A stretch of 64,000 nucleotides of DNA from Marinimicrococcus flavescens (GCA_029211145.1 JARGEQ010000008.1:62001-126000); one strand, 5' to 3'. Positions 37,929 to 48,931 are shown, counted from the first letter of the stretch. The notes: a model not told the origin generated them from the letters alone. Made by a program: numbers and translations.

Positions 37929-38858
37929 TCAGCGCGTGCCGGCCCGGGCGTTCCCGGGCATCAGCACCAGCGCCAACGCCGCCAGAATGAACAGAAGCGC
38001 GCCGCCCTCGCGAAGCCCCACCGGCTCGCCCAGCAGCAGTGCCGAGCTGCTCAGGCCGACGACCGGGATCGCCAGCGTGCTCAGCGCCGCCACGCTCGCC
38101 GGCAGGAGCCGCACGAGCCGCAGATAGGAGGTGAAGCAGAAGACCAGCGCGACAAACACCACATAGAGCAGGGCCAGGGTCGCGGAAAGGTCGACGCCGG
38201 AAAGATCGACGGGCGCCTCGACCAGCGCCCACACCGCGAGGATCGGCAGGCCGCCCACCACGAGCTGCCAGCCGGCCAGCGCCATGGTGCCGATCCGCCA
38301 GTCCCAGGCCTTGGTGGCGACCGTGCCGGCACCCCAGCTCAGGGCCGCCAGCAGCATCAATGCCGCACCCAGCGGCGAGGCGCCCACCCTGGCCAGCTCG
38401 GCGCCGAGCAGCAGCGCCATGCCGGCCATGCCCAACGCCAGCGCCATCAGCACCCTCGTGGTGATCCGCTCGCGCAGGAACAGCGCGCTCAGCAGCGCCG
38501 CCCAGATGGGCATGGTGAAGGCGATGATCGCCGCCCGCCCGCTGCCCATGTGCATGAGACCGTAGGCAACCAGCATCTGCCAGGCGGTGACGCCGGTGAG
38601 GGCGGCCAGGCACAGCGGCGCCACGAGCCGCCGCTCCAGCCGCACCGGCTCGCCGGAGAGGCGGGCCAGCAGGAGCAGCGTGAGGCCGGCGCCGAGCACG
38701 CAGGCGGCGCGGAATGTCCAGGGCGGAAAGCCGGTAACGGCGATCTTCATCGCCGGCCAGTTGAGCCCCCACAGCACGGTCACGACGGCGATCAGCGCCA
38801 CGAGACGCAGATCGGCACCACGGGGGCGCGGCACGGCGGCCGCCCTGTCCCTGCTCAA
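37929..38858 (-). CDS. DMT family transporter (EamA domains)
   Basis: This 309-residue inner-membrane protein has ten predicted helices in two EamA repeats. The first opens with VLWGLNWPAMKIAV and the second with AALSWGAGTVATKAW. Such carriers export amino acids or other metabolites; substrate is not predictable. The TTG at 38858 lacks a clear Shine-Dalgarno, and a GTG about eight codons later is an alternative, but the first helix requires a start near here. A small DUF1674 gene lies 31 bp upstream on the same strand, and recA is just downstream. Confidence 0.85.
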   Translation of the reverse strand: MSRDRAAAVPRPRGADLRLVALIAVVTVLWGLNWPAMKIAVTGFPPWTFRAACVLGAGLTLLLLARLSGEPVRLERRLVAPLCLAALTGVTAWQMLVAYGLMHMGSGRAAIIAFTMPIWAALLSALFLRERITTRVLMALALGMAGMALLLGAELARVGASPLGAALMLLAALSWGAGTVATKAWDWRIGTMALAGWQLVVGGLPILAVWALVEAPVDLSGVDLSATLALLYVVFVALVFCFTSYLRLVRLLPASVAALSTLAIPVVGLSSSALLLGEPVGLREGGALLFILAALALVLMPGNARAGTR

Positions 38859-38889
38859 GGACGCATCGCCGCCGGCACCGGCCGGATCC

Positions 38890-39063
38890 TCAGAAATCGG
38901 AGCAACGCCCGTCCTTCTCCCAATCGCCGAAGCGGGTGGGCTCGGGACCCTTGGGCCCGTTCACCTCGCCCGCCGGCTGCTGCGGGCCCTGTGCCCCGCC
39001 CGGCGCCGGCCCCGGCGCCGGCGGCCGCTGGTGCCGCGGATCCTTCGGCTGCTGCTCGCTCAT
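38890..39063 (-). CDS. DUF1674 family protein, succinate dehydrogenase assembly factor 4-like
   Basis: This 57-residue gene is easily missed because of its length. A Pro/Gly/Gln-rich N-terminal half precedes the DUF1674 signature GPKGPEPTRFGDWEKDGRC, ending in SDF. The eukaryotic members (SDHAF4/Sdh8) bind flavinated SdhA and promote its assembly with SdhB. The bacterial protein is presumed to do the same for the sdhCDAB-encoded complex at 5.2-8.6 kb; that is inference from family. AGGAAG lies upstream of the ATG, and the start is 9 bp after the stop of the DUF1476 gene, so the two are likely co-transcribed. Confidence 0.9.
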   Translation of the reverse strand: MSEQQPKDPRHQRPPAPGPAPGGAQGPQQPAGEVNGPKGPEPTRFGDWEKDGRCSDF

Positions 39064-39071
39064 GCCGCTTC

Positions 39072-39395
39072 CTACTCGCCCATCACCTGGTCGCGGGCGC
39101 TACCCTCGCACTCCTTGAGATGCTTCTCCAGAAGATGCCGGCTGACGTTCTTGCCCGCTTTCTCGAGGTCGGCGTTCACCTTGGTGAAGAGGTCCTCGTC
39201 GCCCGGCAGCTCGAAGTCCGCCATGACCACGTCCTTGGCGTAGGCGGTCGCCGCGTCGCCGGAGAGTCCCAGATGCGTCTCCGCCACCCACAGGCCGAAG
39301 AGCTTGTTGCGGCGGTTGCGGACTTTGAACTCGACCTCGCGGTCGTGGCTGAACTTGGCTTCCTCGCTACGCTGACGGTCGTCGAAGGTGGTCAT
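39072..39395 (-). CDS. DUF1476 domain protein, ATPase inhibitor zeta subunit
   Basis: This 107-residue helical protein matches the alphaproteobacterial zeta subunit that inhibits F1Fo-ATPase hydrolysis. The N-terminal inhibitory segment MTTFDDRQRSEEAKFSHD is followed by NRRNKLFGLWVAE, YAKDVVMADFELPGDEDLF and a C-terminal helix with HLLEKHLKECE. By analogy with Paracoccus zeta, the N-terminal helix would block rotation of F1. It is the upstream gene of a minus-strand run with the DUF1674 protein, so two respiratory accessory proteins sit together. Confidence 0.93.
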   Translation of the reverse strand: MTTFDDRQRSEEAKFSHDREVEFKVRNRRNKLFGLWVAETHLGLSGDAATAYAKDVVMADFELPGDEDLFTKVNADLEKAGKNVSRHLLEKHLKECEGSARDQVMGE

Positions 39396-39489
39396 ACGCC
39401 TGGCTCTCTTCTGGTGATCTGAACGCCCCCTTCATATAAGGGCTCCGCGTCGAGATCGCCAATGCCGGGCTTCTTGGGGAGGATCCGCC

Positions 39490-40230
39490 GTGTGCACCCT
39501 GGTTCTGCTCAAAAGGCCCGGTCACGAGTGGCCGCTGCTGCTCGCCGCCAACCGCGACGAGCTGGCCTCGCGGGCGTCCCGGCCGCCGGGACGCCACTGG
39601 CACGACCGCGCCGACGTGGTGGCCGGCCTCGATCTCGCCGGCGGCGGCTCGTGGCTCGGCCTCAACGATCACGGCGTCACCGCCGCCGTCCTCAACCGCC
39701 CGGGCTCGCTGGGACCCGCCCCCGGCAAGCGCTCGCGCGGCGAGCTGGTTCTCGAGGCGCTCGACCATGCCGAGGCTGCTGCCGCCGCGGAGGCGCTGGA
39801 AGCGCTCGACCCGTCGGCCTACCGGCCCTTCAATCTCGTGGTGTGCGACGCGGAGCAGGCCTTCTGGCTGCGCCACGACGGCAACGGCCGGGTCCGCCGG
39901 CACCCGATCGGCGAGGGCCTGTCGGTTCTCACCGCGCACGACCTGAACGACCCGTCCAGCGCGCGCATCCGCCGCTACCGCCCGCTCTTCCTGGCGTCCG
40001 CCCCGCCCGACCCGGCTGCCGGCGACTGGTCGAGCTGGCAGCTCCTGCTCGGCTCGCAGGCGAGCGAGACCGGCGAGCCGCGCGACGCCATGTGCATCGT
40101 CACCGGCGGCGACTACGGCACCCTCAGCTCCAGCCTGATCGCCCTGCCGGCCGAGCCCGGGGCCCGGCCGGCATGGCTGTTCGCCGACGGCCGCCCCGGC
40201 GAGGCGGCCTGGGAGCCGGTGGCGCTCTAG
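39490..40230 (+). CDS. NRDE family protein (TANGO2-like)
   Basis: This 246-residue protein starts MCTLVLLKRPG with a Cys at position 2 and has the name-giving LAANRDELASR motif near residue 20. GGSWLGLNDHGVTAAVLNRPG follows near 55. These are hallmarks of the NRDE/TANGO2 family, an N-terminal-nucleophile-type fold whose biochemical role is unsettled; heme trafficking and acyl-CoA handling have been proposed. Its stop overlaps the stop of the convergent quinone oxidoreductase gene within a CTAG palindrome. Confidence 0.88.
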   Translation: MCTLVLLKRPGHEWPLLLAANRDELASRASRPPGRHWHDRADVVAGLDLAGGGSWLGLNDHGVTAAVLNRPGSLGPAPGKRSRGELVLEALDHAEAAAAAEALEALDPSAYRPFNLVVCDAEQAFWLRHDGNGRVRRHPIGEGLSVLTAHDLNDPSSARIRRYRPLFLASAPPDPAAGDWSSWQLLLGSQASETGEPRDAMCIVTGGDYGTLSSSLIALPAEPGARPAWLFADGRPGEAAWEPVAL

Positions 40231-41249
40231 GCCTGCGCCGCCTCGTCGCCGGTGGTGAGCAGGATCTTGCCGATATGGCTGCTCGATTCCATCAGCGCAT
40301 GCGCGGCGGCCGCCTCCTCGAGCGGGAAGGTCTTGTGGATGAGCACCCGCGCCTTGCGCGCCTCGAGCAGCGGCCAGACCTTCTCCTCGAGCGAGCGCGC
40401 GATCGCCCCCTTCTCCTCGACGCTACGCGGCCGCAAGGTCGAGCCGGTCCAGGTGAGCCGGCGGACCATCAGCTTGGTGAGATCGGCCGAGACCTTGGCG
40501 CCGGTCATCCAGGCGATCTGCAGGAGCCGCCCCTCGACCGCGAGACAGTCGAGGTTGCGCGCCACATAGTCGGCGCCGACCATGTCGAGCACCACGTCGA
40601 CACCCTTGCCGCCGGTGAGCTCCTTGACCACCGCGACGAAATCCTCCTCGCGGTAGTTGATGACCCGCTCCGCGCCCAGCTCCAGGCAGGCGCGCTGCTT
40701 GTCCGCATTGCCCACGGTGGCGAAGACGCGGGCGCCGAACAGCGAGGCCAGCTGGATGGCCGTCGTGCCGATGCCCGAGGAGCCGCCATGGACCAGCACG
40801 CTCTCGCCGGCCTGGAGACGGCCGCGATCGAAGAGGTTGGTCCACACGGTGAAATAGGTCTCGGGCAGGCCGCCCGCCTCGAGCAGGCTCCAGCCCTCGG
40901 GCACCGGCAGGACCTGCGGCTCGGGGGCCACGCAATATTCGGCATAGCCGCCGCTGGCCACCAGGGCGCAGACCCGGTCGCCGGGACGGTAGCGCGTCGC
41001 CCCCTCGCCCACCGCCACCACGGTTCCGGCGATCTCGAGGCCGGGCACGGCGCTCGCCCCCGGAGGCGGCGGGTAGGCGCCCTTGCGCTGCTGGATGTCG
41101 GGACGGTTGACGCCGGCTGCGGCAACCTTGACCAGCACCTCGCCGGCGCCCGGCTGCGGCACCGCCATCCTGTCGGCCTTGAGCACCTCGGGCGCCCCGA
41201 ACCCGTCGGTCTTGATGAAGGTCATGCTCTCCGGCAGCGACGCTGTCAT
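40227..41249 (-). CDS. Zinc-free MDR family NAD(P)H-quinone oxidoreductase (PIG3/QOR-like)
   Basis: This 340-residue medium-chain dehydrogenase is of the quinone oxidoreductase/PIG3 subgroup. An N-terminal GroES-like domain (GAGEVLVKVAAAGVNRPDIQQRKG, PGLEIAGTVVAVG) is followed by a Rossmann fold with VLVHGGSSGIGTTAIQLA near residue 148. The structural and catalytic zinc ligands of alcohol dehydrogenases are absent. It would reduce quinones or similar enones with NADPH. The ATG at 41249 gives the family-typical start. It is divergent from eda, with about 93 bp between them. Confidence 0.9.
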   Translation of the reverse strand: MTASLPESMTFIKTDGFGAPEVLKADRMAVPQPGAGEVLVKVAAAGVNRPDIQQRKGAYPPPPGASAVPGLEIAGTVVAVGEGATRYRPGDRVCALVASGGYAEYCVAPEPQVLPVPEGWSLLEAGGLPETYFTVWTNLFDRGRLQAGESVLVHGGSSGIGTTAIQLASLFGARVFATVGNADKQRACLELGAERVINYREEDFVAVVKELTGGKGVDVVLDMVGADYVARNLDCLAVEGRLLQIAWMTGAKVSADLTKLMVRRLTWTGSTLRPRSVEEKGAIARSLEEKVWPLLEARKARVLIHKTFPLEEAAAAHALMESSSHIGKILLTTGDEAAQA

Positions 41250-41342
41250 CGGCGATCTCCTTGGCTGGAACTCGATCTGCGGCTCTGATAGCGGCTGCGG
41301 CACCGCCGTCAAAGGCAACACGGCACGTGGGAGACACGCATC

Positions 41343-41981
41343 ATGAACGCAACGGCCCCGATCGAGGGCTTCTTGACCCGCGGCCCGGTCCTTCCGGTAC
41401 TGGTGGTGCCCGACGCCGAGGCGGCGGTGCCGCTGGCGCGGGCGCTGGCGACGGGCGGCCTCGAGGTGCTCGAGATCACCCTGCGCACCGAGGCCGCCCT
41501 CGAGGCGATCCGGCGGATCCAGGGGGAGCTGCCCGGCGTGGCGGTGGGTGCCGGGACGGTGCTGAACCGCCGGCAGATGAAGCAGGCCATGAAGGCCGGC
41601 GCGGCCTTCGCGGTGAGCCCCGGCACCAGCGAGGAGCTTTTGGACGCCTCGGGCGAGCTGGGCCTGCCGCTCCTGCCGGGTGTGGCCACCGCATCGGAGG
41701 CGATGGCTCTGCTCGAGCGCGGCCTGCGCTTTGCGAAGTTCTTCCCAGCCGGTCCGGCCGGCGGGCCCGCCTATCTCAAGAGCCTGGCAGACCCCCTGCC
41801 CGAGCTGCGCTTTTGTCCCACCGGCGGCATCGACGCGGTCACCGCGGTGGACTATCTGCGCCTGCCCAACGTGGTCTGCGTGGGTGGCTCGTGGGTCGCC
41901 CCGAAGAGCCTCGTGGCAGAGGGCTCCTGGGACGCCATCACCCGGCTCGCCAGAGACGCAGCCGGCCTGCGCCGGAGCTGA
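41343..41981 (+). CDS. eda: 2-dehydro-3-deoxy-phosphogluconate (KDPG) aldolase
   Basis: This 212-residue class I aldolase of the Entner-Doudoroff pathway cleaves KDPG to pyruvate and glyceraldehyde 3-phosphate. It shows LPVLVVPDAEAAVPLARAL, EITLRTEAALEAI with the proton-relay Glu, GAGTVLN, the Schiff-base Lys in RFAKFFPAGPAGG near residue 135, and CPTGGID. Other Entner-Doudoroff genes are not in the window. A bidirectional terminator follows 16 bp after the stop. Confidence 0.95.
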   Translation: MNATAPIEGFLTRGPVLPVLVVPDAEAAVPLARALATGGLEVLEITLRTEAALEAIRRIQGELPGVAVGAGTVLNRRQMKQAMKAGAAFAVSPGTSEELLDASGELGLPLLPGVATASEAMALLERGLRFAKFFPAGPAGGPAYLKSLADPLPELRFCPTGGIDAVTAVDYLRLPNVVCVGGSWVAPKSLVAEGSWDAITRLARDAAGLRRS

Positions 41982-41996
41982 GGGGGCTGAACGCGA

Positions 41997-42021
41997 AAAG
42001 GGCCGCACGAGGCGGCCCTTT
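41997..42021. terminator. Bidirectional terminator between eda and groEL
   Basis: A perfect 10-bp stem (AAAGGGCCGC and its complement, five-base loop) has A residues on the left and TTT on the right, so it can terminate both eda on the plus strand and groEL on the minus strand, whose stop is 27 bp away. Confidence 0.8.
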
Positions 42022-42047
42022 CCCTGACGACGGATCCGATCGGCTGA

Positions 42048-44034
<1,987 letters not shown>

Positions 44035-44068
44035 GGGTCCTCCACGGATCGCAGCTTGAATGTCGCCG

Positions 44069-44095
44069 TTGGCACTCTCGGTAGGGGAGTGCCAA
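44069..44095 (-). promoter_or_regulatory. CIRCE operator (HrcA binding site)
   Basis: TTGGCACTC, nine bases, then GAGTGCCAA form a perfect 9-bp inverted repeat. It differs from the canonical CIRCE (TTAGCACTC-N9-GAGTGCTAA) only at the third base of each arm, with compensating changes. It sits 35 bp upstream of the groES ATG, where HrcA bound to it would block transcription until heat shock. Confidence 0.93.
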
Positions 44096-44108
44096 GCACG
44101 ATGCGGTA

Positions 44109-44136
44109 CGTAGGGTCTGCGCTCCGGCGGTTCAAG
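44109..44136 (-). promoter_or_regulatory. Possible RpoH (sigma-32) promoter of groESL
   Basis: On the minus strand CTTGAA (44136-44131) and CCTACG (44114-44109) are separated by 16 bp, similar to the heat-shock consensus CTTGAA-N13-17-CCCCAT-like. The predicted start would fall just before the CIRCE element, a position that suits repression by HrcA. The -10 match is imperfect. Confidence 0.45.
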
Positions 44137-44277
44137 GGGAATTTCCGAGGGAATGTCAGCAGTCGCCCACGCCTGCTGCCAACCCTTTGATTCGGCACAC
44201 TAAAATACGCCGCCATCTTGACGCTTCCCGACTGCCCGTTCCTAATCGTGGAATCGGAAGTGTTCTGGGAGCGCCCG

Positions 44278-44556
44278 ATGCAGCCGAACAGTCGTCACCC
44301 GCTCGATCTGCAGCTCAACGGCTACCGCCTGGCGACCGCCGAGATCCTCTACCATCTGCCGGACCATCCAGGGATCCTGCAGAGCCTGCTCTGGCAGCAC
44401 TACGACATCGCGCCGCACTATCCCGAGCTCAAGCGCTTTCTCGCCTACTGGCGCCGCAACATCGAGGGCCGCCTGCACAGCGTCAGGGTCGGCCGCACCC
44501 CGCTCCTCGGCCCCTCGCGCTACCGCAACTGCGCCGGCGTCTTCCGCCTCCACTGA
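44278..44556 (+). CDS. usg: Usg family protein
   Basis: This 92-residue protein belongs to the Usg family found across Alphaproteobacteria. The segment LNGYRLATAEILYHLPDHPG is followed by LLWQHYDIAPHYPELKRFL and WRRNIEGRLHSVRV, and it ends in FRLH. The function is unknown; the name reflects an early description as a gene beside tRNA or trp loci. The ATG at 44278 has GGGAG seven bases upstream and matches the family's usual length. The in-frame codons back to 44218 are probably not translated. A hairpin follows the stop. Confidence 0.85.
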   Translation: MQPNSRHPLDLQLNGYRLATAEILYHLPDHPGILQSLLWQHYDIAPHYPELKRFLAYWRRNIEGRLHSVRVGRTPLLGPSRYRNCAGVFRLH

Positions 44557-44586
44557 GGCGCCCGCCGCACCAGGGCCCGAAACGCA

Positions 44587-44612
44587 GACGGGCGGCCCGA
44601 AGGCCGCCCGTC
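44587..44612. terminator. Terminator-like hairpin between usg and cytochrome c1
   Basis: An 11-bp perfect stem (GACGGGCGGCC paired with its complement) is closed by a CGAA tetraloop. It lies between the stops of usg and of the convergent petC gene. There is no long T tract, so it may act as an mRNA-stabilising or attenuating stem as well as a terminator. Confidence 0.6.
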
Positions 44613-44641
44613 GCCGTTCACATCGGAGCGATGCCGCCCGC

Positions 44642-45409
44642 TCAGTGGATGCGGGACCAGATCCGGCGCTTGTAGGCGTAGAGCAGCCCGGCAGCGACGA
44701 TCAGGAACAGCATCACCTTGAGGCCGGTCTGCTTGCGCGCCTCGAGCTTCGGCTCGGCCGCCCAGGCGAGGAACTGGGTGACATCGGCCGCCATCTGCTC
44801 CACCGAGGCGGTCGTGCCGTCGTCGTAGGTCACGCCCTCGGGGTAGAGCGGCGGCGGCATGGCGATGACGTGGCCGGGGAAGTACTTGTTGTAGTAGCCG
44901 CCCTCGGACACCTCGAAGCCGGCCGGCGCCTCCTCGTAGCCGACGAGCAGGCTGTAGACATAGTCCTCGCCGCTCACCCGCGCCTTGGTGATGAGCGAGA
45001 GGTCCGGCGGCGCCTTGCCGCCGTTGGCGGCGGCGGCAGCGGCATCGTTGGGATAGGGCGCGGGCTTGCGGTCGGACGGCCGGCCCGGCCGCTCGAACAT
45101 CTCGCCCTGGTCGTCCGGCCCGTCGACCACCGTGTACTGCGCGGCGATCGCCTTGACCTCCTCGGCGTCGTAGCCGAGGGCCTCGAGGTTGCGGAACGCG
45201 ATATAGTCGAGGCCGTGACAGCCCTGGCAGACGCTCTGGTAGACCTGGAAGCCCCGCTGCAGCGCGGCGCGATCATAGGTCCCGAACATGCCCTCGTGGG
45301 GCCAGGACTTGTCGATCGGCGCCGGCGCGTCGCCGGCGGCCATGGCAGGACCGGCGGCGGCGCCCAGCAGGAGGGCGAGCGCAGCCAGGCGGTGGGTGAT
45401 CTTTCGCAT
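44642..45409 (-). CDS. petC: Cytochrome c1 of the bc1 complex
   Basis: This 255-residue heme c subunit of complex III passes electrons from the Rieske protein to soluble cytochrome c. A Sec signal peptide (LAALALLLGAAAGPAMAA) is followed by the single CXXCH heme motif in SVCQGCHGLDYIAFRN near residue 55. The methionine-ligand region GHVIAMPPPL lies near 184, and a C-terminal membrane anchor (GLKVMLFLIVAAGLLYAYKRRIW) faces the cytoplasm. It is the last gene of petABC and starts 6 bp after the cytochrome b stop. Confidence 0.95.
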   Translation of the reverse strand: MRKITHRLAALALLLGAAAGPAMAAGDAPAPIDKSWPHEGMFGTYDRAALQRGFQVYQSVCQGCHGLDYIAFRNLEALGYDAEEVKAIAAQYTVVDGPDDQGEMFERPGRPSDRKPAPYPNDAAAAAANGGKAPPDLSLITKARVSGEDYVYSLLVGYEEAPAGFEVSEGGYYNKYFPGHVIAMPPPLYPEGVTYDDGTTASVEQMAADVTQFLAWAAEPKLEARKQTGLKVMLFLIVAAGLLYAYKRRIWSRIH

Positions 45410-45414
45410 ACCGG

Positions 45415-46683
45415 TCACTCCGCCGCCTGCGCCGTCATGCCACCGCGCAGAACCGGCGAGCCGATGCTCTCGGGCAGGGGCAGCGGCCGCTCGAGCTTGC
45501 CCAGAAGCGGTAGGATCACGAGGAAGTGGGCGAAATAGTAGATGGTGGCGATCAGGCCGATGGTGGGCAGCAGGCCCTCGGGCGGCTGCGAGCCGACATA
45601 GCCCAGGATGAAGGAGTCGATCACCAAGAGCCAGAAGAGCCACTTGTAGACCGGCCGGAAGCGGGCGCTGCGCACCTTGGAGGTATCGAGCCAAGGCAGC
45701 ACGAAGAGCACCGCGATGGCGCCGAACATGGCGAGCACGCCGCCGAGCTTGGCAGGGATGATCCAGAAGATGTCGAAGGTGATCGAGCGCAGGATCGCGT
45801 AGAACGGCAGGAAGTACCATTCGGGCACGATGTGCGGCGGGGTCACCAGCGGGTCGGCCGGGATATAGTTGTCCGGATGGCCCAGCATGTTCGGCGCGTA
45901 GAAGACGAAGCCGCCGAAGACCAGCAGGAACACCATGAGGCCGAACAGATCCTTCACCGTGTAGTACGGGTGGAAGGGGATCTTGTCCTTCTTGGAGACC
46001 TCGATGCCCACCGGGTTGTTCGAGCCGAACTGGTGCAGCGCCAGGATGTGCAGGAACACCACGGCGACGATCACGAACGGCATCAGGTAGTGCAGCGAGA
46101 AGAAGCGGTTGAGGGTCGGGTTGTCGACCGCGAAGCCGCCCCACAGCCAGGTCACGATGCTCTCGCCGACGAGCGGGATCGCCGAGAACAGGTTGGTGAT
46201 CACCGTCGCACCCCAAAAGCTCATCTGGCCCCAGGGAAGCACGTAGCCCATGAAGGCGGTGGCCATCATGAGCAGCAGGATCACCACGCCCAGCATCCAC
46301 AGCAGCTCGCGCGGCGCCTTGTAGGAGCCGTAATAGAGCCCGCGGAAGATGTGGATGTAGACGACGATGAAGAACATCGACGCACCGTTGGCGTGGGCAT
46401 AGCGCAGCAGCCAGCCGAAGTTCACGTCGCGCATGATGTGCTCGACGCTCTCGAACGCCATCGAGGTATGCGGCGTGTAATGCATCGCCAGGACGATGCC
46501 GGTCATGATCTGCAACAGGAGGCAGATGCCGGCGAGGGAGCCGAAGTTCCAGAAATAGTTGAGGTTCTTCGGCGCCGGGTAGGCGACGAATTCCTTGTAA
46601 CCCCAACTGACGATCGGCAGGCGATCGTCGATCCAGCGCAGGACCCCACTCTTCAAGACGGGTGCCGGAGCGTCGCTAGCCAT
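45415..46683 (-). CDS. petB: Cytochrome b of the bc1 complex
   Basis: This 422-residue polytopic subunit of complex III carries hemes bL and bH and the two quinone sites. Eight membrane helices are predicted. [21 protein letters not shown] and [16 protein letters not shown] segments hold the heme histidines, and the Qo-site motif PEWYF occurs in [17 protein letters not shown] near residue 270. It is an unsplit cytochrome b, as usual in Alphaproteobacteria, and lies between the Rieske and cytochrome c1 genes on the minus strand. Confidence 0.96.
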   Translation of the reverse strand: MASDAPAPVLKSGVLRWIDDRLPIVSWGYKEFVAYPAPKNLNYFWNFGSLAGICLLLQIMTGIVLAMHYTPHTSMAFESVEHIMRDVNFGWLLRYAHANGASMFFIVVYIHIFRGLYYGSYKAPRELLWMLGVVILLLMMATAFMGYVLPWGQMSFWGATVITNLFSAIPLVGESIVTWLWGGFAVDNPTLNRFFSLHYLMPFVIVAVVFLHILALHQFGSNNPVGIEVSKKDKIPFHPYYTVKDLFGLMVFLLVFGGFVFYAPNMLGHPDNYIPADPLVTPPHIVPEWYFLPFYAILRSITFDIFWIIPAKLGGVLAMFGAIAVLFVLPWLDTSKVRSARFRPVYKWLFWLLVIDSFILGYVGSQPPEGLLPTIGLIATIYYFAHFLVILPLLGKLERPLPLPESIGSPVLRGGMTAQAAE

Positions 46684-46764
46684 CAGACCCTTCCGCTAAT
46701 TCGCCTGCCCGCACAGAGGGGCCGCTCGGACGAACAGATTGACAGGTGGGCGCCTCGCGGCGCC

Positions 46765-47313
46765 TCAACCGATCCGCACCACGGTATCGGAGGTGAACTC
46801 GTACTCGGGCACCGCCAGGTTGGTGGGCGCGGGGCCCCGCCGGATGCGGCCCGAGGTGTCGTAGTGCGAGCCGTGACACGGACAGAAATAGCCGCCGAAC
46901 TCGCCCCGCTGCTCGGAGGGCTTGTTGCCCAGCGGGACGCAGCCGAGATGCGTGCAGATGCCGACGATCACGAGCCACTCGGGCTTCACGACGCGCGCGT
47001 CATCGGTCTGCGGGTCGCGCAGGTCGCTCACGTCGACCGCCCGCGCCTCCTCGATCTCCGCCTCGGTGCGATGCCGCAGGAACACCGGCTTGCCGCGCCA
47101 CTTCACGGTGACGCCGGAGCCGACCGGGACCTGCGAGATATCGACCTCGGCGGTCGACATCGCCAGCACGTCCGCGGCGGGATTCATGCTGTCGACGAGC
47201 GGCCAGGCAAGGGCACCTGCCCCGACGGCCACCGTCGACCAGGCGACTAGGTCGAGAAAGTCCCGCCGCGTCGCGCCATCGGAATGGCCCTTTTCGGCCG
47301 AGATTTGTGCCAT
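46765..47313 (-). CDS. petA: Rieske iron-sulfur subunit of the bc1 complex
   Basis: This 182-residue subunit has a twin-arginine-type anchor ([24 protein letters not shown]) that is retained as the membrane tether. A soluble domain binds the [2Fe-2S] cluster through CTHLGC and CPCHGSHYD. It is the first gene of petABC; cytochrome b follows 81 bp downstream. The trmL gene is divergent from it, so the roughly 180-bp gap at 47314-47491 should contain promoters in both directions. Confidence 0.96.
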   Translation of the reverse strand: MAQISAEKGHSDGATRRDFLDLVAWSTVAVGAGALAWPLVDSMNPAADVLAMSTAEVDISQVPVGSGVTVKWRGKPVFLRHRTEAEIEEARAVDVSDLRDPQTDDARVVKPEWLVIVGICTHLGCVPLGNKPSEQRGEFGGYFCPCHGSHYDTSGRIRRGPAPTNLAVPEYEFTSDTVVRIG

Positions 47314-47491
47314 TAAATCAAGCCTTTAGCTGGAGTCGCACGCGGCGCCGGCAATCGCCTCCGGAGACCGTCGCGCAATCTATGAGCCGTCCCGGTGGCA
47401 GACAAGCGACCTTTGGTCGCACGATCATCCCTTGCCGCCCGCCGGTTACCGGCAGATCGAGGGCGCGACCCGCCCTGCTTCTATCCGATCG

Positions 47492-48001
47492 ATGCGCAAG
47501 GATCACCCCCTTAAAGACTCGCCCGGCCCGGCCCTGGCCCTGTTCGAGCCCGAGCGCCCCCACAATCTGGGGGCGGCGATGCGGCTCGCCGCCTGTTTCG
47601 GCGCCGGCCTGCACCTGATCGAGCCCGCCGGCTTTCCGCTGGACGACCGGCGAATCCGGGCCGGCGCACTGGATTATGGCGCCAGGGTGATGTGGCGACG
47701 CCACATCACCTTCGAGGAATTCGATTCGTGGCGTCTGGCGCAGGGCCGGCGCCTCGTGCTGCTCACCACCGGCGCGCCGCTGGCGCATCACCGGGCCTCG
47801 TTTTGCAGCAGCGACGTGCTGCTGGTCGGCAGCGAGAGCAACGGCGTGCCGGAGCCGGTTCATGAGCGCGCCGACCTGCGCGTGGCCGTGCCGCTCGCCC
47901 CCGGCGCGCGCTCGCTCAACCTCGTCGTGGCCGCTGCCGTGGTGCTGGCGGAGGCGATGCGGCAGTGTGGGCGATTCGACACGATCGCGGCGGACGGCTA
48001 G
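47492..48001 (+). CDS. trmL: tRNA (cytidine(34)-2'-O)-methyltransferase
   Basis: This 169-residue SPOUT-family methyltransferase modifies the wobble base of tRNA-Leu isoacceptors. The start ALALFEPERPHNLGAAMRLAACFG is typical of TrmL. The knot region carries LLVGSESNGVPE near residue 113 and VPLAPGARSLNLVVAAAVVLAEAMRQ near 130. The ATG at 47492 gives the family length; upstream in-frame codons lack conservation. hemF follows directly. Confidence 0.92.
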   Translation: MRKDHPLKDSPGPALALFEPERPHNLGAAMRLAACFGAGLHLIEPAGFPLDDRRIRAGALDYGARVMWRRHITFEEFDSWRLAQGRRLVLLTTGAPLAHHRASFCSSDVLLVGSESNGVPEPVHERADLRVAVPLAPGARSLNLVVAAAVVLAEAMRQCGRFDTIAADG

Positions 48002-48028
48002 GTGGCCCCGGGCAACTGGGAGAACGAG

Positions 48029-48892
48029 GTGCAGACGGAGCAGTCGGAGCAGGCGGAAGGGCAGAAGGAAGCGGCACGGGCATGGTTCGAGAGCCTGCGC
48101 GACCGCATCTGCGCGACGTTCGAGGAGATCGAGGACGCCTGGCGCGGGCAGGACCACGAGACCGCCGCGGCCGGCCGCTTCGAGCGCCTGCCCTGGACCC
48201 GCGAGGGCGGCGGCGGCGGCACCATGGCGCTGATGCGCGGTCGGGTGTTCGAGAAGGTCGGCGTCAACGTCTCGACGGTGTGGGGCGAGTTCTCGCCGGA
48301 GTTCCGCGCGAGGATCCCCGGCGCCGAGGCCGACGGCAGGTTCTGGGCGAGCGGCATCTCGCTGGTGGCGCATCCGCGCAACCCGCACGTCCCGCCCGTG
48401 CACATGAATACCCGCCACATCCGGACCAGCAAGACGTGGTTCGGCGGCGGCGCCGATCTCAACCCGATCTACCCGAACGAGGAGGACACCCGCCTCTTCC
48501 ACGAGCGCCTCGCCACGGCCTGCGCCGGCCTCGCCCCGGACGCCTACGAGCGCTTCAAGAAGTGGGCGGACGAGTATTTCTTCATCCCCCACCGCGGCGA
48601 GCCGCGCGGCGTGGGCGGCATCTTCTACGACTATCTGGATGGCGAGTTCGACCGCCACATGGCCTTCACCCGCGAGGTCGGCCTGGCCTTCCTCGACGTC
48701 TACCCGCGCCTCGTGCGCGCCCACATGGACCGGCCGTGGACCGACGTCGAGCGCGCCTGGCAGCTCGAACGGCGCGGGCGCTATGTGGAATTCAACCTGC
48801 TATACGACCGCGGCACGCAGTTCGGCCTGAAGACGGGCGGGCATCCCGAGGCGATCTTGATGTCGCTGCCGCCCCTCGTCGCCTGGCCCTGA
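48029..48892 (+). CDS. hemF: Oxygen-dependent coproporphyrinogen III oxidase
   Basis: This enzyme converts coproporphyrinogen III to protoporphyrinogen IX with O2 in heme synthesis. It is about 287 residues long, with the conserved [24 protein letters not shown] core near residue 130, [11 protein letters not shown], and a C-terminal [18 protein letters not shown]. The GTG at 48029 is chosen because GGGAG sits 6 bp upstream. The GTG at 48002, directly after the trmL stop, would add nine residues without a ribosome-binding site. It fits next to the cytochrome bc1 genes as a supplier of heme. Confidence 0.94.
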   Translation: MQTEQSEQAEGQKEAARAWFESLRDRICATFEEIEDAWRGQDHETAAAGRFERLPWTREGGGGGTMALMRGRVFEKVGVNVSTVWGEFSPEFRARIPGAEADGRFWASGISLVAHPRNPHVPPVHMNTRHIRTSKTWFGGGADLNPIYPNEEDTRLFHERLATACAGLAPDAYERFKKWADEYFFIPHRGEPRGVGGIFYDYLDGEFDRHMAFTREVGLAFLDVYPRLVRAHMDRPWTDVERAWQLERRGRYVEFNLLYDRGTQFGLKTGGHPEAILMSLPPLVAWP

Positions 48893-48931
48893 GCGCCGCC
48901 CGGTCCTGATCGCGTCCCACAGGAGAACACC

